Both the position numbers and the translations under genes were made by a program. From positions 372,001 to 436,000 of the forward strand of contig CAUWAG010000006.1 of NCBI GenBank assembly GCA_963556695.1: a stretch of DNA of 64,000 nt, written 5' to 3'. How positions within the stretch are numbered: the first letter of the stretch is position 1; every line of letters begins with the position of its first letter. The stretch is from Anthostomella pinea (lineage: Eukaryota > Ascomycota > Sordariomycetes > Xylariales > Xylariaceae). The notes below the pieces were generated by a model. That model was not told the DNA's origin, searched no databases, and saw only the letters and a program-made list of their open reading frames with translations. Below are positions 32,501 through 45,675 of this stretch, piece by piece.

Positions 32501-35500
32501 CGACCCATCCCGTGCCATCGTCAGCCTCTTACCGAATCCAGCTCCGTCCGGTGGTCCAATCCCAGGCGCTTTTCACTAGATGCTGGACGAGTCTGACCGA
32601 GGCTCCTACCGCGGCGCGGGACTGCAGTGGCAACTGCGGGTCCAACGGGGGAACCCAAGGGATCGTGAAAGGTGGTACTACGAAGGTACTGGACTTGAGA
32701 AGTGGATGGTGGCCCGGTGGCCCGGTGGCTGCGGCGCGGGATCCTCTCTCTGCCGCCGGCGTGTCCACGTAATTCGTAATATTCCTACGTATCCTGACAG
32801 CAGTCCACGTATGTGCCAGAGAAGCGGTTCCCGTCGCATATTGTCTGCAGCGGCGGACGTTTCTCGCTGGGTTAGTGAATGCAGGGCGCCGGTGCATCAG
32901 TTCCGAAGTCGAAGTCGAAGGTGGGCAGCATAAACCGGGCCGTTCGAGAGAAGATGCCCCGGTGGAGATGCCCGCCACCTGCACTGACAGAGCGTGAGAG
33001 CCCAGAGGGGGCGGCTGGCCTGCTGGCCCGGTACCGCTCAGGTAGACGGTACTTGCATGCATGGGATGTGCGCCTCAATGGCACCGAGTCAAGGATCAGG
33101 GGGGCCCTGGGAGCATGCATGATGCTGCTTGGGGCCGTGAACCCCCACATGAACCGAATGCTCGTGCAAGCCGTCGAAGGGGTCGTGAGCTTGCCATCAA
33201 GACAGGCTCAATTGGACTTTGTAGGTCATACGCCGAATGAACGATGCCCCGCCGTGGTGGTGACGGCGGCGGCGTATGGCCTCGGGCCTCGACACCACGT
33301 TTGTTACTGGAAGAATTCGATCGACAGCATTTGCGTGTGTACCGGTAGTGACTCGCGTGAGTTCGTAGGTACGCAGCATCGTCGTTGTTTATTCCTGGTA
33401 GAATTGTAGCCCGTCGACAAACTCACTGCCTACTGCTTTTGGCTTTGGGCCCCTGAGACTTCAAGTCCGTCTTGCACATGACCCCACTGTAGGTACTTAC
33501 TTAGGTACTTACACCTATCAAATGTGTTTGAAATGATCTTCAGCCTTGCGACTTCCACACAGTCCCAACTCGCAACTTCCAAGTACCTATGTAGTTGCGA
33601 GTTGGCCGACTCCCCGACTCCCGACCACCTCCCCTCATCTCCGACCTCCTCGAGCTCCTCTCTACAGTACTACCTCCCTCCCCGCCCGCTGGCATTATGG
33701 AATGGGATACTGAACAGCAAGACCACCGGCAAATGCATTGGCTACATGTAGGTAGACGACCGAGAACGCCGCCTCTTTCCCAACGAGACAACCCACATAT
33801 GATACATCTGTCTGCACTGTGCAGTGGGTGGTGACTTGTAAGTGGTCCTCCGTCATCGCTAGTCGGCGAACTCCAGCCGCACATTTCATTAGTCAGTCAC
33901 CCGCTTTCCGGCCATCGAAGGGACCAAGCGGTCACGATCCGTCATTACGTACAGAAGTTCCAGCAAAGAAGCTCATCCTCCGGGGAAGTCGACAAGCGTC
34001 GAGCGAGATGTGGGCGTGTCCGTGTCGCGGCCAGCAACGACATCCATCAAAGGGATCGCGCTTTTCACTTTGCTTCATCACATGTGAAACCAGCGCTGGT
34101 CTGGCAGTCTGGAATGAGCTCACGTGTAGTAGGCACGCTGATATCTATCACAAGGCAACTCACGACCTGACCATCTGCCACATATACAGTAAACCATGTA
34201 CTATTATTGTCGACTCCAACAACTCGTTCGTAGTTTCCCAGAACATCGAACATCAGCCGACTCTATTAATTTCCAGACTACGTAACATATTGCTAGTCTC
34301 GGATAAATGCCCATTCGTGGATTTCCCAGGCTATTGATGAATCTCCAACAACTTGCATACATATCAAGATCGAAAGGACCCTGAAATCTTGAACGGGGTG
34401 GTGGGTCGGCAGCAAGCAAGCCCGCACAGGAAATCTGGATGCCACCTCGGAGCAACTAACAAGGTGCCCCTGGCTGCTGCCCAGCTGCCCCATCGCAGGA
34501 TGGGTCTGGATAATGGATATCTGGGTCTGCAAGCACCAGCGGCTGAGTCCTGGCCACATTCTCCGTGACTCCGAACACAATGCAGGCCATGCTGGGAAAG
34601 CAGGACTGCCTGGAGCGACAAGCCCGCCTTCACACGAGGAATAATCGGGACGAGTTCAATCGGCGACTCCTCTCCACATAGTACAGTCGCGACCTTTCTC
34701 CCCGCCACGGCCCTACGTGGGCGGTAGCCCCGAGTCATGCCAGGGGGCTGGCATAAGGGCTACGAAGTTGCCGAACCGTTGCAACGAACGCCGGCTTCTC
34801 TCGAAAGTCGCCAGTCTGCAGTACAGAGAACCTTACCGCCAAACTAGCCGCGTAGTTGCGACCATCGAATTGCGCCGCCCAATGAGAACCCCGATATTTA
34901 CATCTTCGCATTGAGAGTCAAGAGCCGCGACACGACCCGACTGCTATGACTATTCGTCTAGACCCAACATATATCACCCGGTGGTAGCAGCCTACGTCGA
35001 AGGCCCGAAAGTGTCGGCCGTACTTTATGGAGCTACCTGCTGGCTGGATCTTGTCTGCTTGTCTCCCCTCCTCTATTCTGGTCGTCCCCAGTGCAATGGG
35101 CTGGGCCATTGACCGTGCTTTTGCGGAGGCCGTACCCAACGTGTCAACTTGCTTAGCTACCTTCTCTGGGATAGATGGCCAAGTCTAGACTCGAGAACGA
35201 AACTTCACTATTATACAGATAGTCGACGCTGATCGAAATGTTTGTTGGCAGTGTCTTCGCGGCCTCGCCTCACTCATCTCACTTGAAGCAGGCAACATGC
35301 CGAACGAAAGACGAACACCGAGCCAGAAGAAGATCTAGAACGGGGTTCTGACAGGCATTGCATGCAGCGCGCGCAATATGCATGGCGGCAATCACCAAGA
35401 TGGCAGGCCAGCAGGCCATTGACGAGTGGAAGCCGCATACATACAGCAGCTGCAGTTGCAACAACCTTGAATCAACCCACACGAGGTTGATGAGCAGAGC

Positions 35501-37302
35501 ATTCAACATTGTTCCTTTATTTCCCATTGCAGCCGCGTGCAGGTCTCGCACCGGAACTCCAATTAGACGAGATGAGACGGCGTGGGGGTTCCAATACGAC
35601 CCTGAATGGTCACCTGGGGTGGGTGGTCGCGTCAGCCGGTTCTTTGATCCAAGAATCCAACAAGAGAATGCGGGGGCGCCTGTCTCTCGTGTGGGAGAGC
35701 TCGAGTCGTCACGTCCGCCGGTCTCATGGAAAAGTGAGGTCGGTGATCATCATCCACCTACACCACCGTGGTTCATGCTCGGTCCCCAAGATCTTCACTC
35801 GTCGTGCGTAATCAGGTCGTCCCGTTGCCCGTCTGGGTGGTGAGATCACCCGCTGTACCGGTGAGCGATCTTGGATATGATGTCGTGGTGGCCATTGTCG
35901 CCACCTCGGCTCTCCTCCCTGCTGCCGATGGCAAGCTCTGGTTTCGTGCCTTTTTGTACCGGTAATGTTTGTTGAGAAGGATCATCTCTTTCCGGATTCC
36001 GTCCAGCTGGACCCCGCCACCCGCGTTCGCGTACAGTATTCGCAGTCGCTCCATTGGCCAATCACTGTAAACGCTTTCGTAATCCGGTGGGCGAGCTCTG
36101 GACGTCGAATGTCGTCGTCGCCATCTTGGTGAAGGCATTCAGCTGGGAAGCTGACAATGATCATCTCGTGCCTACTTCGTGGAATCACGTAAGGTTATAT
36201 AGGCACAGCAGATTATAATCTGTGACCTCTTCTCATTCGAGCTCTTGCTTATCTCTAGTCCCTGAGGATGGGCGATATCGCCAAGGTACTCCAAAGCGGC
36301 AGGTGATGACTGTCTACGATATGTCTCATCGGCAAGAGAGATTAGCTCTGAAGAAATGTTATCAGGACAGCAATACAAGCTCCCAGTCGCCAGAGCCGGA
36401 CTCAATAGGCGATCGGACATCGCACCTATCAGCCGTAGGATTCGGCTCTTCGATGCGACTATCTTCAACAAGTCGCAGATTAGAGACATGAAGGCCCCGA
36501 TAACTTGCGCGACATGGTAACTGCCTGCTCAGTGTGCTGTTGCACGGTTCACAGGATGCCATGTACAGTAATGCTATCTCCATATCTACGAGATCATAGA
36601 TGTACATCACTATCTGCTGTGCCCAGCCAGCGGACCAGCTTGTCTAACCTATACTATGCTATCCATTGGACGAAGCTGCACGAAGGGTCCAAGGAGCAGC
36701 GTGCGTGCAAGGTAGATACTGGCAGACTGGATGGGGAGAGACTGTAGGGAGGTTCGCAAAGCCTCGTCTGTGGTTCGTATCTCTCAAAGGATCTATTCTT
36801 ATCTCTTGCGCCATGGCTCACTTATCTTCGCAATAGGCAGAGAACGCCGCGGCCTTTGTACCTCCCGAGTCTGACTATCCATAAATACTCATGAACGCCG
36901 CCCTTTGTGCGCGTGGGAGGCTGAGCCTCCTCTTGGGACTTTGGTCTCGTGACCCGTCCATAGGAGTCATTGTCGAGGTCCCATCTCGTGATCGAAGCGA
37001 GTTGCCATCTCATCTTACCACTCCGTCGTGGCGCTTGTTCCCTCGTCGATGGACTCAGCAACCATGGCCTTCGCGATTGACAGAATGCGGCCACAAAGCC
37101 GCATCCGAGGCCGTCGTCTTTGTCGGCCCATTGTCGACGACCATCCCTTTGTATCGGGACCATTAGCCACGGCCGAAGACGACGCACGCAGCACAAAACC
37201 CAGGCGCGACGCGCTCGACGGGGCGGCCAGGCCGCTGCCTGTTGCTACGATGGCTAGCCATACACGAACACACGACGCTTCGTCGACAATACGACTTCGA
37301 AC
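29519..37302. other. 7.8 kb region with no convincing gene
   Basis: The first 1-2 kb is the areA promoter and leader, with G/A-rich simple sequence (about 30700-30790). The rest has many overlapping open frames of 60-177 codons on both strands, none with a family signature. A weak candidate is a minus-strand unit at 36124-35846 behind a TATATAA at 36195-36201 (see findings). The last few hundred bases are the promoter of the WSC gene. Simple-sequence tracts occur near 31513-31540. Confidence 0.45.
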
Positions 37303-39860
37303 ATGTTTACGTCACCACCACCAATACCAAGAGAAGAAGACCACTTCAGCGCGAAGCGGTTCTGTCTGCAGGCCCTGCTGTGGAGCGGGCTGCTGTTTGC
37401 GCCGGGGCGCTGCGACGGGGGGAATGAAGCGTCGATCGAGGGGGCGCATAACGAGCTGCTGGTTATAGGGACGCCCGTTGCGCACCTGTCCACGATCACG
37501 ATCACGACGACCATAGCGTACAAGCCGACGCTGATACCGGGGGCCGCGGCGTACTCGCTGCTGGGATGTTACGGCCAGCCGGACGATACTGGGGGGCACG
37601 TGTTTGGGGCCGACGAGCACTACGCGTGTCCCGATACGGTCCCGGCTGCGAAGTTGACTATACAGGCTTGCTTGGAGGGTTGCTCTTCGTTGCCGGTGCC
37701 GAGTAACGGCTCGGAACATTATACGTATGCTGGACTTAGGAATGGAAGGTAGGTGGTGACCCCTGAGCTTCTCGTCTTATGTTTAGGAACGCAGTTGAGA
37801 TAGCACGTGCTGACTTTGGAAGCAGTGAGTGCATATGCGGTCTACAGCTCTTACCTCAAGTACACATGCTCGCGGACGACGACTGCAAGACGCCCTGTGC
37901 CGGCGACGCCAGGCTCTCCTGCGGCGGAGAAGACATCCTCGCTATATACGGCCCGGCCTCCGCCGCCAGCGGTGCCAACGGTGGCGATGGATCTGACGGT
38001 GCTGATAGTCCTGACAGTCCAGATAGTCCTGATGGAGGCAATGGGGACATTGGTGCCAAAGGTCCCGACAGTGCCAATGCGTCAAATGCAGCCAACGGGG
38101 CCAGTAGCCGTGAGGGCGGCAGCGGAAGCGACGACAGTGAAGGGGGAGCTGCATCAGCTTCGAAGACAGGCGACCAGCAAGACGACAGCGCGAAATCTGG
38201 CGAAAGAACCGCAGAGAGCACGGCCAATCCAACGTCGAACAAGATCCAATCCACGACGCCAACGACAACACCAGCCACCACCACGCCCTCCCCCAAACCG
38301 ACCACCACGAACAACAACGCCAAAGCCGCCCTCCCCGACCTCCCCACCACCACACCCCCCGGCACGCCGCCGGCCCCAGCCTCAGCGGCGACCATCGGCG
38401 CCATCACAGGCAGCATGTCAGGCGCCGTGATCCTAGCCGCATGCCTCACGCTCTGCTTCCGCGCCTACCGGCGCAAGAAGCGCCGCCAGGACCTGCACGT
38501 CAAGGTGATCCTGGACAAGAAAAACGGCCGGCCCGTGCCGTCGCCGATCAGCACGACGTTTCGGAAGCATCACGACGCGGACGGCCGCGATAGTCGGGAC
38601 TTGAGGGTCACGGCCGACGGGGACCTTGTGCCCACGACGCCGGCGCTGGAGAGCGGGGGACGGTATGTTGGTGCTGGCGCTGCTGGCGGACTGCATGCGC
38701 GGATGCCGGCTAGTGCAGGTGTGGTGGAGCGGGATAGTCTGTACAGCACGCTGATGGGCGAAGTGCGAACCGGGCCCGTCGGGAGCGGTGTCGCCGCTGC
38801 TGCGTTTGCGCCCTCGTCGGCGATGGCGGCGGGAGCGGCAGCAGCGGACGCAGCCGCGGCCTCGGGCGTGCAATGGCGCAGTCTGCCGCCGACGCCGAAT
38901 CATGCCAATTACAACCCGTCGCCTACGCAGACGCATAGTCGGACGCATAGTCGGAAGGTGAGCTCGCATATGAGAAGCCAGGGGTATGCGTTTGCTACGG
39001 CGAACAATACGAACGCGAACGGGAGCGCGGGCGCTAATGTTGGTACGAGGACTTATGGCCCGGTCTCGCCTCCGGCTTCCGCGGCGCGTGTTGAGGGTCT
39101 CGGCGACCGTGCCTGGCATAGACGTAAGATCTCGACGCCGTACCAGCCGCAGGCACAGGCTCAAGGGGGCGTACCGGTATCGAACACAGGCAACATGGCA
39201 GCCAGAGGACCACCCAGCGGACCCCCCAGAATGCCCCTGCCGCCGGTCCGGCCGAGACGGTCGTTCGACACGATACAGTTCGACGACGTGCAGATAGGCG
39301 CGCCGCACACGGGCCATAGGCGCAGCAGGTCATCAATGGGGTTCGAGCCGCCGTTACCGCTGAATATCCGGAAGAATCCTCCCCCTCAACAACCACAGCA
39401 GCAGGAGCCTCAGATACGGGAGGTGATGCTGGCGAGGCAGGTCCGGCAGGATGCCGTGGACGACTCGCCGTTGCTGGGGCAGGACGGGTGGGGCCGACTG
39501 CCGCCGACGCGGTTTGGTGGTGGTGGGAATAATGAAGGTAGCAGGGGAGATAGGGGCTTGGACGGCAGGGAACCGACGGTGCCGGTGCTGCCGCCGATTG
39601 TGCCGGGCGAGAACTTTGATTCGAGGAGGGTGTGGCGGGGCACGATTTACGCGGAGAGTGACGGGAGTAGTCTTCGGAGTAGTCATCAGGATAGTCATCC
39701 GGAAGGTCATCATCCGGATGGCGGCGGCCCGGGGAGCGCTCTGCATATGGGAAGGGATGGGGATAGGGATAGAGACGGACACGGCGGGGATAGGCCTTCG
39801 TCGGGTTGGAGCGTTGGGACGAGCATCTTGTTTCCGTTGGACGATGAGGATATACATTGA
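37303..39860 (+). CDS. WSC-domain cell-wall stress sensor
   Basis: Exons 37303..37748 and 37826..39860 (77-nt intron, phase 2) give 826 residues. An N-terminal hydrophobic stretch (CLQALLWSGLLFAPG) probably targets it to the secretory path. The WSC domain runs from about residue 85 (AYSLLGCYGQP) through eight-Cys spacing (ACLEGCSSL, YAGLRNGSECICGLQL, CKTPCAGDARLSCGG). A 140-residue Gly/Asp/Ser then Thr/Pro-rich, probably O-mannosylated, rod follows. One transmembrane helix (residues about 337-360, IGAITGSMSGAVILAACLTL) precedes RAYRRKKRR and a 460-residue cytosolic tail. WSC proteins sense wall tension and feed the Rho1-Pkc1 integrity pathway. The long tail is larger than in yeast Wsc1 and fits Pezizomycotina members. 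Confidence 0.85.
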
Positions 39861-40170
39861 TATTGAGTCACTAGTATGTGAGGGAGTCGGACCATTATTC
39901 AGTTCTCGTGTAGATATTTTCGGACGTATATAAAGTAGTTTATCATCCAAATGAGCCTGACCTTGACCGGTGTTTTCAAAATCAGAAATCAGCCGTGATG
40001 AAACCAGGACATCACAAGTCTAACCTCTTTTCCCTCCAGACCATAAAAGATATTTGTACATGTGGACCAAAACTCCCATCCCAACAGTCAATGAACGGAA
40101 GGAAAGAAGGAAAGCAAGCAACACCACGGTGTGAGGGGGCCGAACTGTGTACACCAAGCGAGGAAGCTGC
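39861..40170. other. shared 3' flank of convergent genes
   Basis: 310 bp between the convergent WSC and GPI-protein genes; nothing else seen. Confidence 0.5.
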
Positions 40171-41224
40171 TCACAGCATACCAGCAACAGCAACAACAGC
40201 ACCCAGCGCAACACCCATCAGAACCGTAACAACCGAGCCCTCAGCACCCGGCGCCCCCATCATCCGCGGTGCCGCCGCACTCTCGTCGCTACCACCCGTA
40301 CTAGCAGCCATGGTCCCCAGCGTCGTCGAAGTCGTCGTATCGCCACTGACAGCCAAGGCCACAGTCGCCATCCCCGTCCCGGTGATCTTGGCGCCGTGGT
40401 CGTTGGTCGTGGTGTAGGTGACGGTCTGCGTGGCCGTCGGGCCCCAGCTCCAGCCCGAGCCCCAGCCGACCCAGCCGTTGAACCCGCCCTGGCCGTTCCA
40501 GCCGCAGTCGGGGCCGACGAACCAGGGCGAGCCGGCGAAGGCGCACCCCGTGACGGTCACGACGCCGCCCGTCCACGTCTTGGACCCGCTGTACGCGCTC
40601 GCCCACTCGGACCAGTACGAGCCCGCGTCCGAGCCGTTGGCGCCGCCCCAGTTGCCGCCGGCAGGAGGTCCGCCAATGCCATGGTTGCCATTTTCACTTC
40701 CGTGGCCCCAGTTTCCGCCGCCGCTGTAGCCCTTGCCGTTGCCCCAGCCGCCGGGCGCGCCCCAGGTCACCGGCCCGCCCGCGTACGTGACGGTCTGGAC
40801 GCCGGTGCTGCCGGCCTTGGTGCAGCTGGCGTAGCGCGAGCACAGCGAGCTCGACAGCGAGGTGTAGGACGAGCAGGCCGTCGTGGTCTTGGCGCACGCG
40901 CCCTCGATGCACGAGCCGACGCTGTTGCCGGCGTCGGCGTCGCCGCAGTAGTCCGACTGCGCGGGCCACCACGACGAGGCCGTGATGGTGCCGCTGGGGT
41001 TGGAACCCCAGGCGGATGAGAGGCAGGATTGCTTGTCGTGAGTCAGCGCGAGTAACATGGTAGAGAGATGCATTGGATTGGGTTGGGTTGGGTTGGGGGA
41101 GAGGCCGGAAGGGGGGAGCGATATGAGAGGGGATATTTACAGCACACTCAGGTGCGCCATTGTACCATTGTGCCGAGGCGACAGAAGGGGCTAGGATGGC
41201 AGCGACGGTTGAAGTCTTCATCAT
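40171..41224 (-). CDS. GPI-anchored Cys-rich cell wall protein
   Basis: Exons 41224..41141 and 41031..40171 give 314 residues, with a 109-nt intron. The signal peptide is MMKTSTVAAILAPSVASA. The mature N-terminus PECAQSCLSS, with about nine further cysteines in the next 70 residues (DYCGDADAG, SCIEGACAKT, ACSSY, LCSRYASC), resembles a CFEM-like module but lacks the CxC pair, so I call it Cys-rich only. A Gly/Trp/Asn-rich stretch follows (GGWGNGKGYSGGGNWG), then Thr-rich sequence, and a C-terminal hydrophobic tail (VVTVLMGVALGAVVAVAGML) after a small-residue cleavage region, typical of a GPI signal. Probable location is plasma membrane outer leaflet or wall. Function unknown. Confidence 0.72.
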
Positions 41225-43562
41225 GCAGGTGGTATAGCCAGGGTCGTCAAGTAGAAGTAAGTTGTTATTGCGTGTTTTGTATGTGTGCGTACCGAGTAAT
41301 GTATGTAAACGAATGCCTTGCGTACTCGTAATTAGCCAGGGTATAGTATAGAGCAGAATCGGGAGAAGAAGCGAAAGGGAGGCTGCAGGACATATACTTA
41401 TATGAGCCTCGCGGACAGGCAAGCACCCTTAGCCCATCGCAAACACTTACCTACATAACTTCGACCCTACCGGTACGACGGTTGGACAGACAGCCACACA
41501 TCCGGCTGGGCGTACAGACAAGGTTTAGGATGCCTCACCCCCGCGCGCGTCCCCATTCAGCGCAGTCGTCATCGTCTCAACTGCAACACGTGACCCCCTA
41601 TGTATCTGGCGCGCCAGAGACAAACGCCTCAGGGAAGTTAAGGTAGGCTAAGTACTTAGTCATACGACTGTCGAGTCCTTCCGCTGGTGCTCTAGGTGGT
41701 AAGGCGCAGATAGAGTTGCGATGGCTCGGGCCTAGCTTTCACAAGAGTCACAGCGTTGGGTCTGGTGACGGTCTGCTGTTAGTAGGTAGATGCTAGACTG
41801 TATGTCTAGAAGGAGATGGTGCCCTTGGACCCTTGGACGGTTGAGTAGGTAGGTGATGTGCTTAAGTGCGCGCGTGTGCGATGTTCCTCCCACAGACGCA
41901 GACCTGCCGCGCGGCCCTGCGCCTAAAGCCAAGACCCAAAGCAGTGGTCACCGTGAATAGGACGCCCAGGCTGACTGATACTCCTCGCAAAAGACAAGTC
42001 GGGTTTCACAGGCCGCGGCAACGTAGGTGGCTGGCTCTAGCTCTGAGTTACCGACGAGTTACTGACGCTTCTTCTCTTTTTTCTTACCAAGAGGCGTGGT
42101 TCACGTGATACAGAGACGAAGAGGTTGGTTTTATTGCTTGGGGGCCGTTCTTGGTCAAGTAGGAGAGTGTCAGCAGGTACAGTGCTGCTTCTCGAGACCG
42201 TTCTTGTGAAGTAGGGAGAACATGAGCTGGCTGCTGCTGCTGACCTCGGGATGCTACTGCTCATGCTGCTCAGTGCTTCCACCACCTGAAGCCACCAGGT
42301 GTCAGCAGGAGACATTCATTCACCGCGCATGTGGCATGTCGAGGCACCGCATACCTACCTACCTAGTAGGTAACACCACAGCAACATTCCTGACTGGCGC
42401 AGTCACAGCCCCAAGACCACGTAAGGTAGGTAAGACGTGTTGTCGTCAGCAACGTAGGCAGTCGCGAAGTAAAGCAGCAGTCGAAACAGAGTTGAAGTCG
42501 TCTGCTAGGTGGTCCCTTGAAGGGTGCGCAGGGCATGGACCAACGGGTAATATGGAGATGGAGGTTGGTTGGGGACGTCCGGCGGCTCGGGCCCGAAGTT
42601 CTCATGGACAGCCAATGAAAAGCCCGTCTTGGCATTGGCCTACCTCGAAGAGGCAATATGAGAACACGGTAAGTTCCGGGCCCGAGGGACAGGCCTATGA
42701 TCTGTTTACTCATCAGGTACCAGTAGGTTTGCTTGCCAAGGGACGAGGACATCCAGAGTATCAATCTGACACAGCCTACGTTACCCAGCTTCGCGTCCCC
42801 GATGTCATACACGGCAAACCACTACCATCCCCGCGGGGACCGGTATAAGCTGCCAACAGTGCCGTTAGGACCCTTAGAATGGTCAATCATTAGGTACATA
42901 CCTCAGGGCCCAGCGGACCTTGGATAGTCGGCAGCAACATCAGATCAAACTCCCGTCCTTGCGTGAGATGCAGCCTCAGATCTTGCCGGGAGCCCAGGGG
43001 ACTGGGACAGTGAGTCTCTTCGTCATCGTTGGATGTCTGACCGAGAGGTACAGAACGACTCCATGCCCGATCAAGTTGATCCTGCCAGCACTGACCATGG
43101 AGACGTAAGTGAAGGCAGGATCGTCACTTTGGTAATCCAGATTCGTCAGACAACGAGGCTTAAGAGCCTCACATGCTCAATAAAAGCAGTCTAATGCGAC
43201 AATGTTCTACATTACAGACAGTCCTATGCTGCCCCCTCATACAGCCATTACTCCTGCAGTTTTCGTCTCTCGTACGCATACGCAATTGACTGGTATGCTG
43301 TTCCAGACGCCTGTCCAACCATCTGCCACAAAACTCCCAAGACCATATTCATAGACACACGGCTATGCTCCAAAGAGCATCAATGCATCTAGTCTCGGGT
43401 CCCCAAGACTAAGACGAATGCTCGCCCTGGTATCACATCGTCTCATCCAACATAATCTCGTCTTCCATCTTGAGAAAGTCCATATGCCGCACCGAACACA
43501 AAACAACCGTACTCAAACAAACGAAACTAAGGCCACCTGAAATGGGACAGCGGACGCTTGCC
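41225..43562. other. 2.3 kb intergenic
   Basis: No gene recognised. Repeated TAGGTA/TACCTA tetramer-pentamer motifs occur (about 41785, 41846, 42354-42374 as a near palindrome, 42425). The right part is probably the 3' flank of dbf2. Confidence 0.4.
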
Positions 43563-45675
43563 CTAAAGCATCGTGCCAAACGTCCCGTCAGTCCGGTCAG
43601 TCTGGATCCGCTTCCGAGGACTACCATCCTCCGTCGTGGGTTTGCGATGACGAAACGTGAACCCGACGAACAGGCCCTTGCCCATCTCGTCATCCCGGTC
43701 AGCCATGGTCTCAAGGGCCTGTTGTTTGTCATGGACCTCCTTGTACTTGGCCATGTCAGCCTCGTTGGTAAAGTCATCGAAGTACCCCGCATCCGTCTCC
43801 GAGTCCAGCTCGGGAACAAAGGGGGCCTTGGTTTCTCTCAACGTATCCCAATCCACTTCGCCAAAGTACTGATGCTCCAGGATGTCCTGGATGTTGGAGA
43901 AACGCTTGGATCTCGAGTTGATGCACCTGGGAGTTTGTCAGCCTTGGCGCATGTTGTACAATATGTATGCAGACTTACGTAGTGATGAAATTCCATGTGC
44001 GGTTGCTCAAGAAGTAGTTGGGGTCCTCCCAAACCGGTCGCTTGAGTACCTCCTTCCAATGCTTCAGGTTTCTCCACGTCTCGTCGGCCGTGGATCCGGC
44101 GAACGGGGGGAAATCCGGTGAGAGCCTCGAACAGCATGCATCCCAAGCTCCAGTAGTCAACAGTGAAGTCGTACTCTTCGCCACGAAGGACTTCGGGCGC
44201 CATGTAATCCGGAGATCCCACTATAGACTTCGCGTAGTTCACATCCTTCTCTCGCATGGTCTGGTAGCCCTCCCGGCGCTCTGCCAAGGTTCGCTGCTCC
44301 ATGGCCTTGCCGAATGGTACACTTGTCTCGGAAGCCTTCTCAAGTCTGACTCGCATCGAGTTGATCTTTGATGATGCGACGTTGCCGGCCGCCAAACCGA
44401 AGTCAGTCAACTTGACATGGCCCGTGGAATCCACCAGGAAGTTCTCCGGCTTCAGGTCGCGGTGGATATACCCGAGCTTATGAAGCGCATCGATGGAGCA
44501 AAACATCTCTGCGATGTAAAAGCGGGCATGCCGGTTAGAGAGTACACCGGTGTTGTTGAGAAGTGTTCTGAAGTCTCCACCGGGCACGTATTCCATGGCA
44601 AGATAGATACTCTTGTCGTCTTGGAATGAGTACAGGAGCCGGACCAACCACTCGCTGTTGGAAGTTGTGAGAATGTCACGCTCGGTGAGGACGTGGCGGA
44701 CCTCGTCCAGCTTGAACAGCAGCTTCTTGCTCATGACTTTCAAGGCGCACACCTCCTTGGTGTCCTTCTTCTGCGCGAGGAACACCTGACCGTAACCACC
44801 CTGACCGACCTGAGTCAGGATCTGGAAATCTCCATGCCGGAGACGTACCCGGCGTTTGCGCAGGGCAGCACGCTCTCTTCCAGCGTACTTGGACCACATC
44901 TTGTTGTACTCCTCCTGTTCGGTCTCGGGCGGACCTGGTATCTCTGCCTTGAAGGCATTGTACCGCGACTGTCGAGAGCCGACGTAGGTGAGAAGGTCAA
45001 AGTAGTAATCTAGGAAGTCTGCATCATATTAGCAGCACGTTCATGAAGCATGGGCTGAGACTCCTTACACAGCTGAGTGACATTAACCAAGCGGCGAACG
45101 TTGGGTTTCTTGAGGATCTCGAGCTCTTCGGGCGTGAGCCCACGAGACGTGTTGAACTTCTTAGTCGTGGGTGTCACCGGCCGGCTGTCTCTGAGTTGGT
45201 AGAGATCCTGACGCGACACGGCGGCCTGGTTGTGCTGGTAAACCGCGTCGGGTTTGGGGATCCGCGAAGGTGGAGTGTTCTCCTGTCCCTGTTTCTTTAA
45301 GGGGCTTCCGGGGGTTTGTCCATGCTTGTGAATGATACTGTGATCAACGTTGGGCGAACCCGTCGAGAAGTAATCCTCGTCGGCGGCCTGGATGTTGCTC
45401 TTGGCGGGTGATAGTGGGCTGGCGGCATTCTGAGGTCGACCGAGCTTGGCTGGGCTGTCGAGGGCATTCGAGGTAAGCTTTAGGGCATTGTCGAAGGCGG
45501 TGGGAAGATCGTGGGCTCCGGGAGGCAGTGTCTTCTTGCTGGGGCTTCCCTGAGGAGTCGAGGCGGGTGTGATGAAGCTGTTCTTGGTGGGTGTGGCAGG
45601 ACGCTCCGAGGCAGGGGACTTGGCATCTTTCGTGGCCTGCGAAGAGGGAAACATGTTGGCGATGAAGCTCGCCAT
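43563..45675 (-). CDS. dbf2: Dbf2/SidB NDR-family kinase (one frameshift)
   Basis: Exons 45675..45069, 45018..43979 and 43926..43563, with 50- and 52-nt introns, give about 669 residues if the frameshift is bridged. A disordered Ser/Pro N-terminus is followed by the MOB-binding helix region (NVTQLYFLDYYFDLLTYVG) from residue 203. The AGC kinase domain starts near 267: VGQGGYGQVFLA, ALKVMSK, HRDLKPENF, TDFGLAAG, the insert before SIVGSPDYMAPEVL, and a C-terminal extension with a hydrophobic-motif-like end. The protein acts with Mob1 in the SIN/MEN pathway for cytokinesis and septation. At 44105-44110 a run of six C (coding strand) breaks the frame between GFPP and FAGSTADETW; five C or a +1 slip restores it. 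Without that, the product ends in unrelated residues and loses the last kinase lobe. The start has an ideal CACCATGGC context. Confidence 0.88.

Noticed and set aside
40147..41019. 290-codon plus-strand open frame
   Set aside because: Ala/Arg-rich antisense shadow of the GPI-anchored protein gene.
40258..41073. CFEM domain in the GPI-anchored protein
   Set aside because: The opening PECAQSC fits, but the CxC pair and later spacing required for CFEM are absent, so only Cys-rich is claimed.
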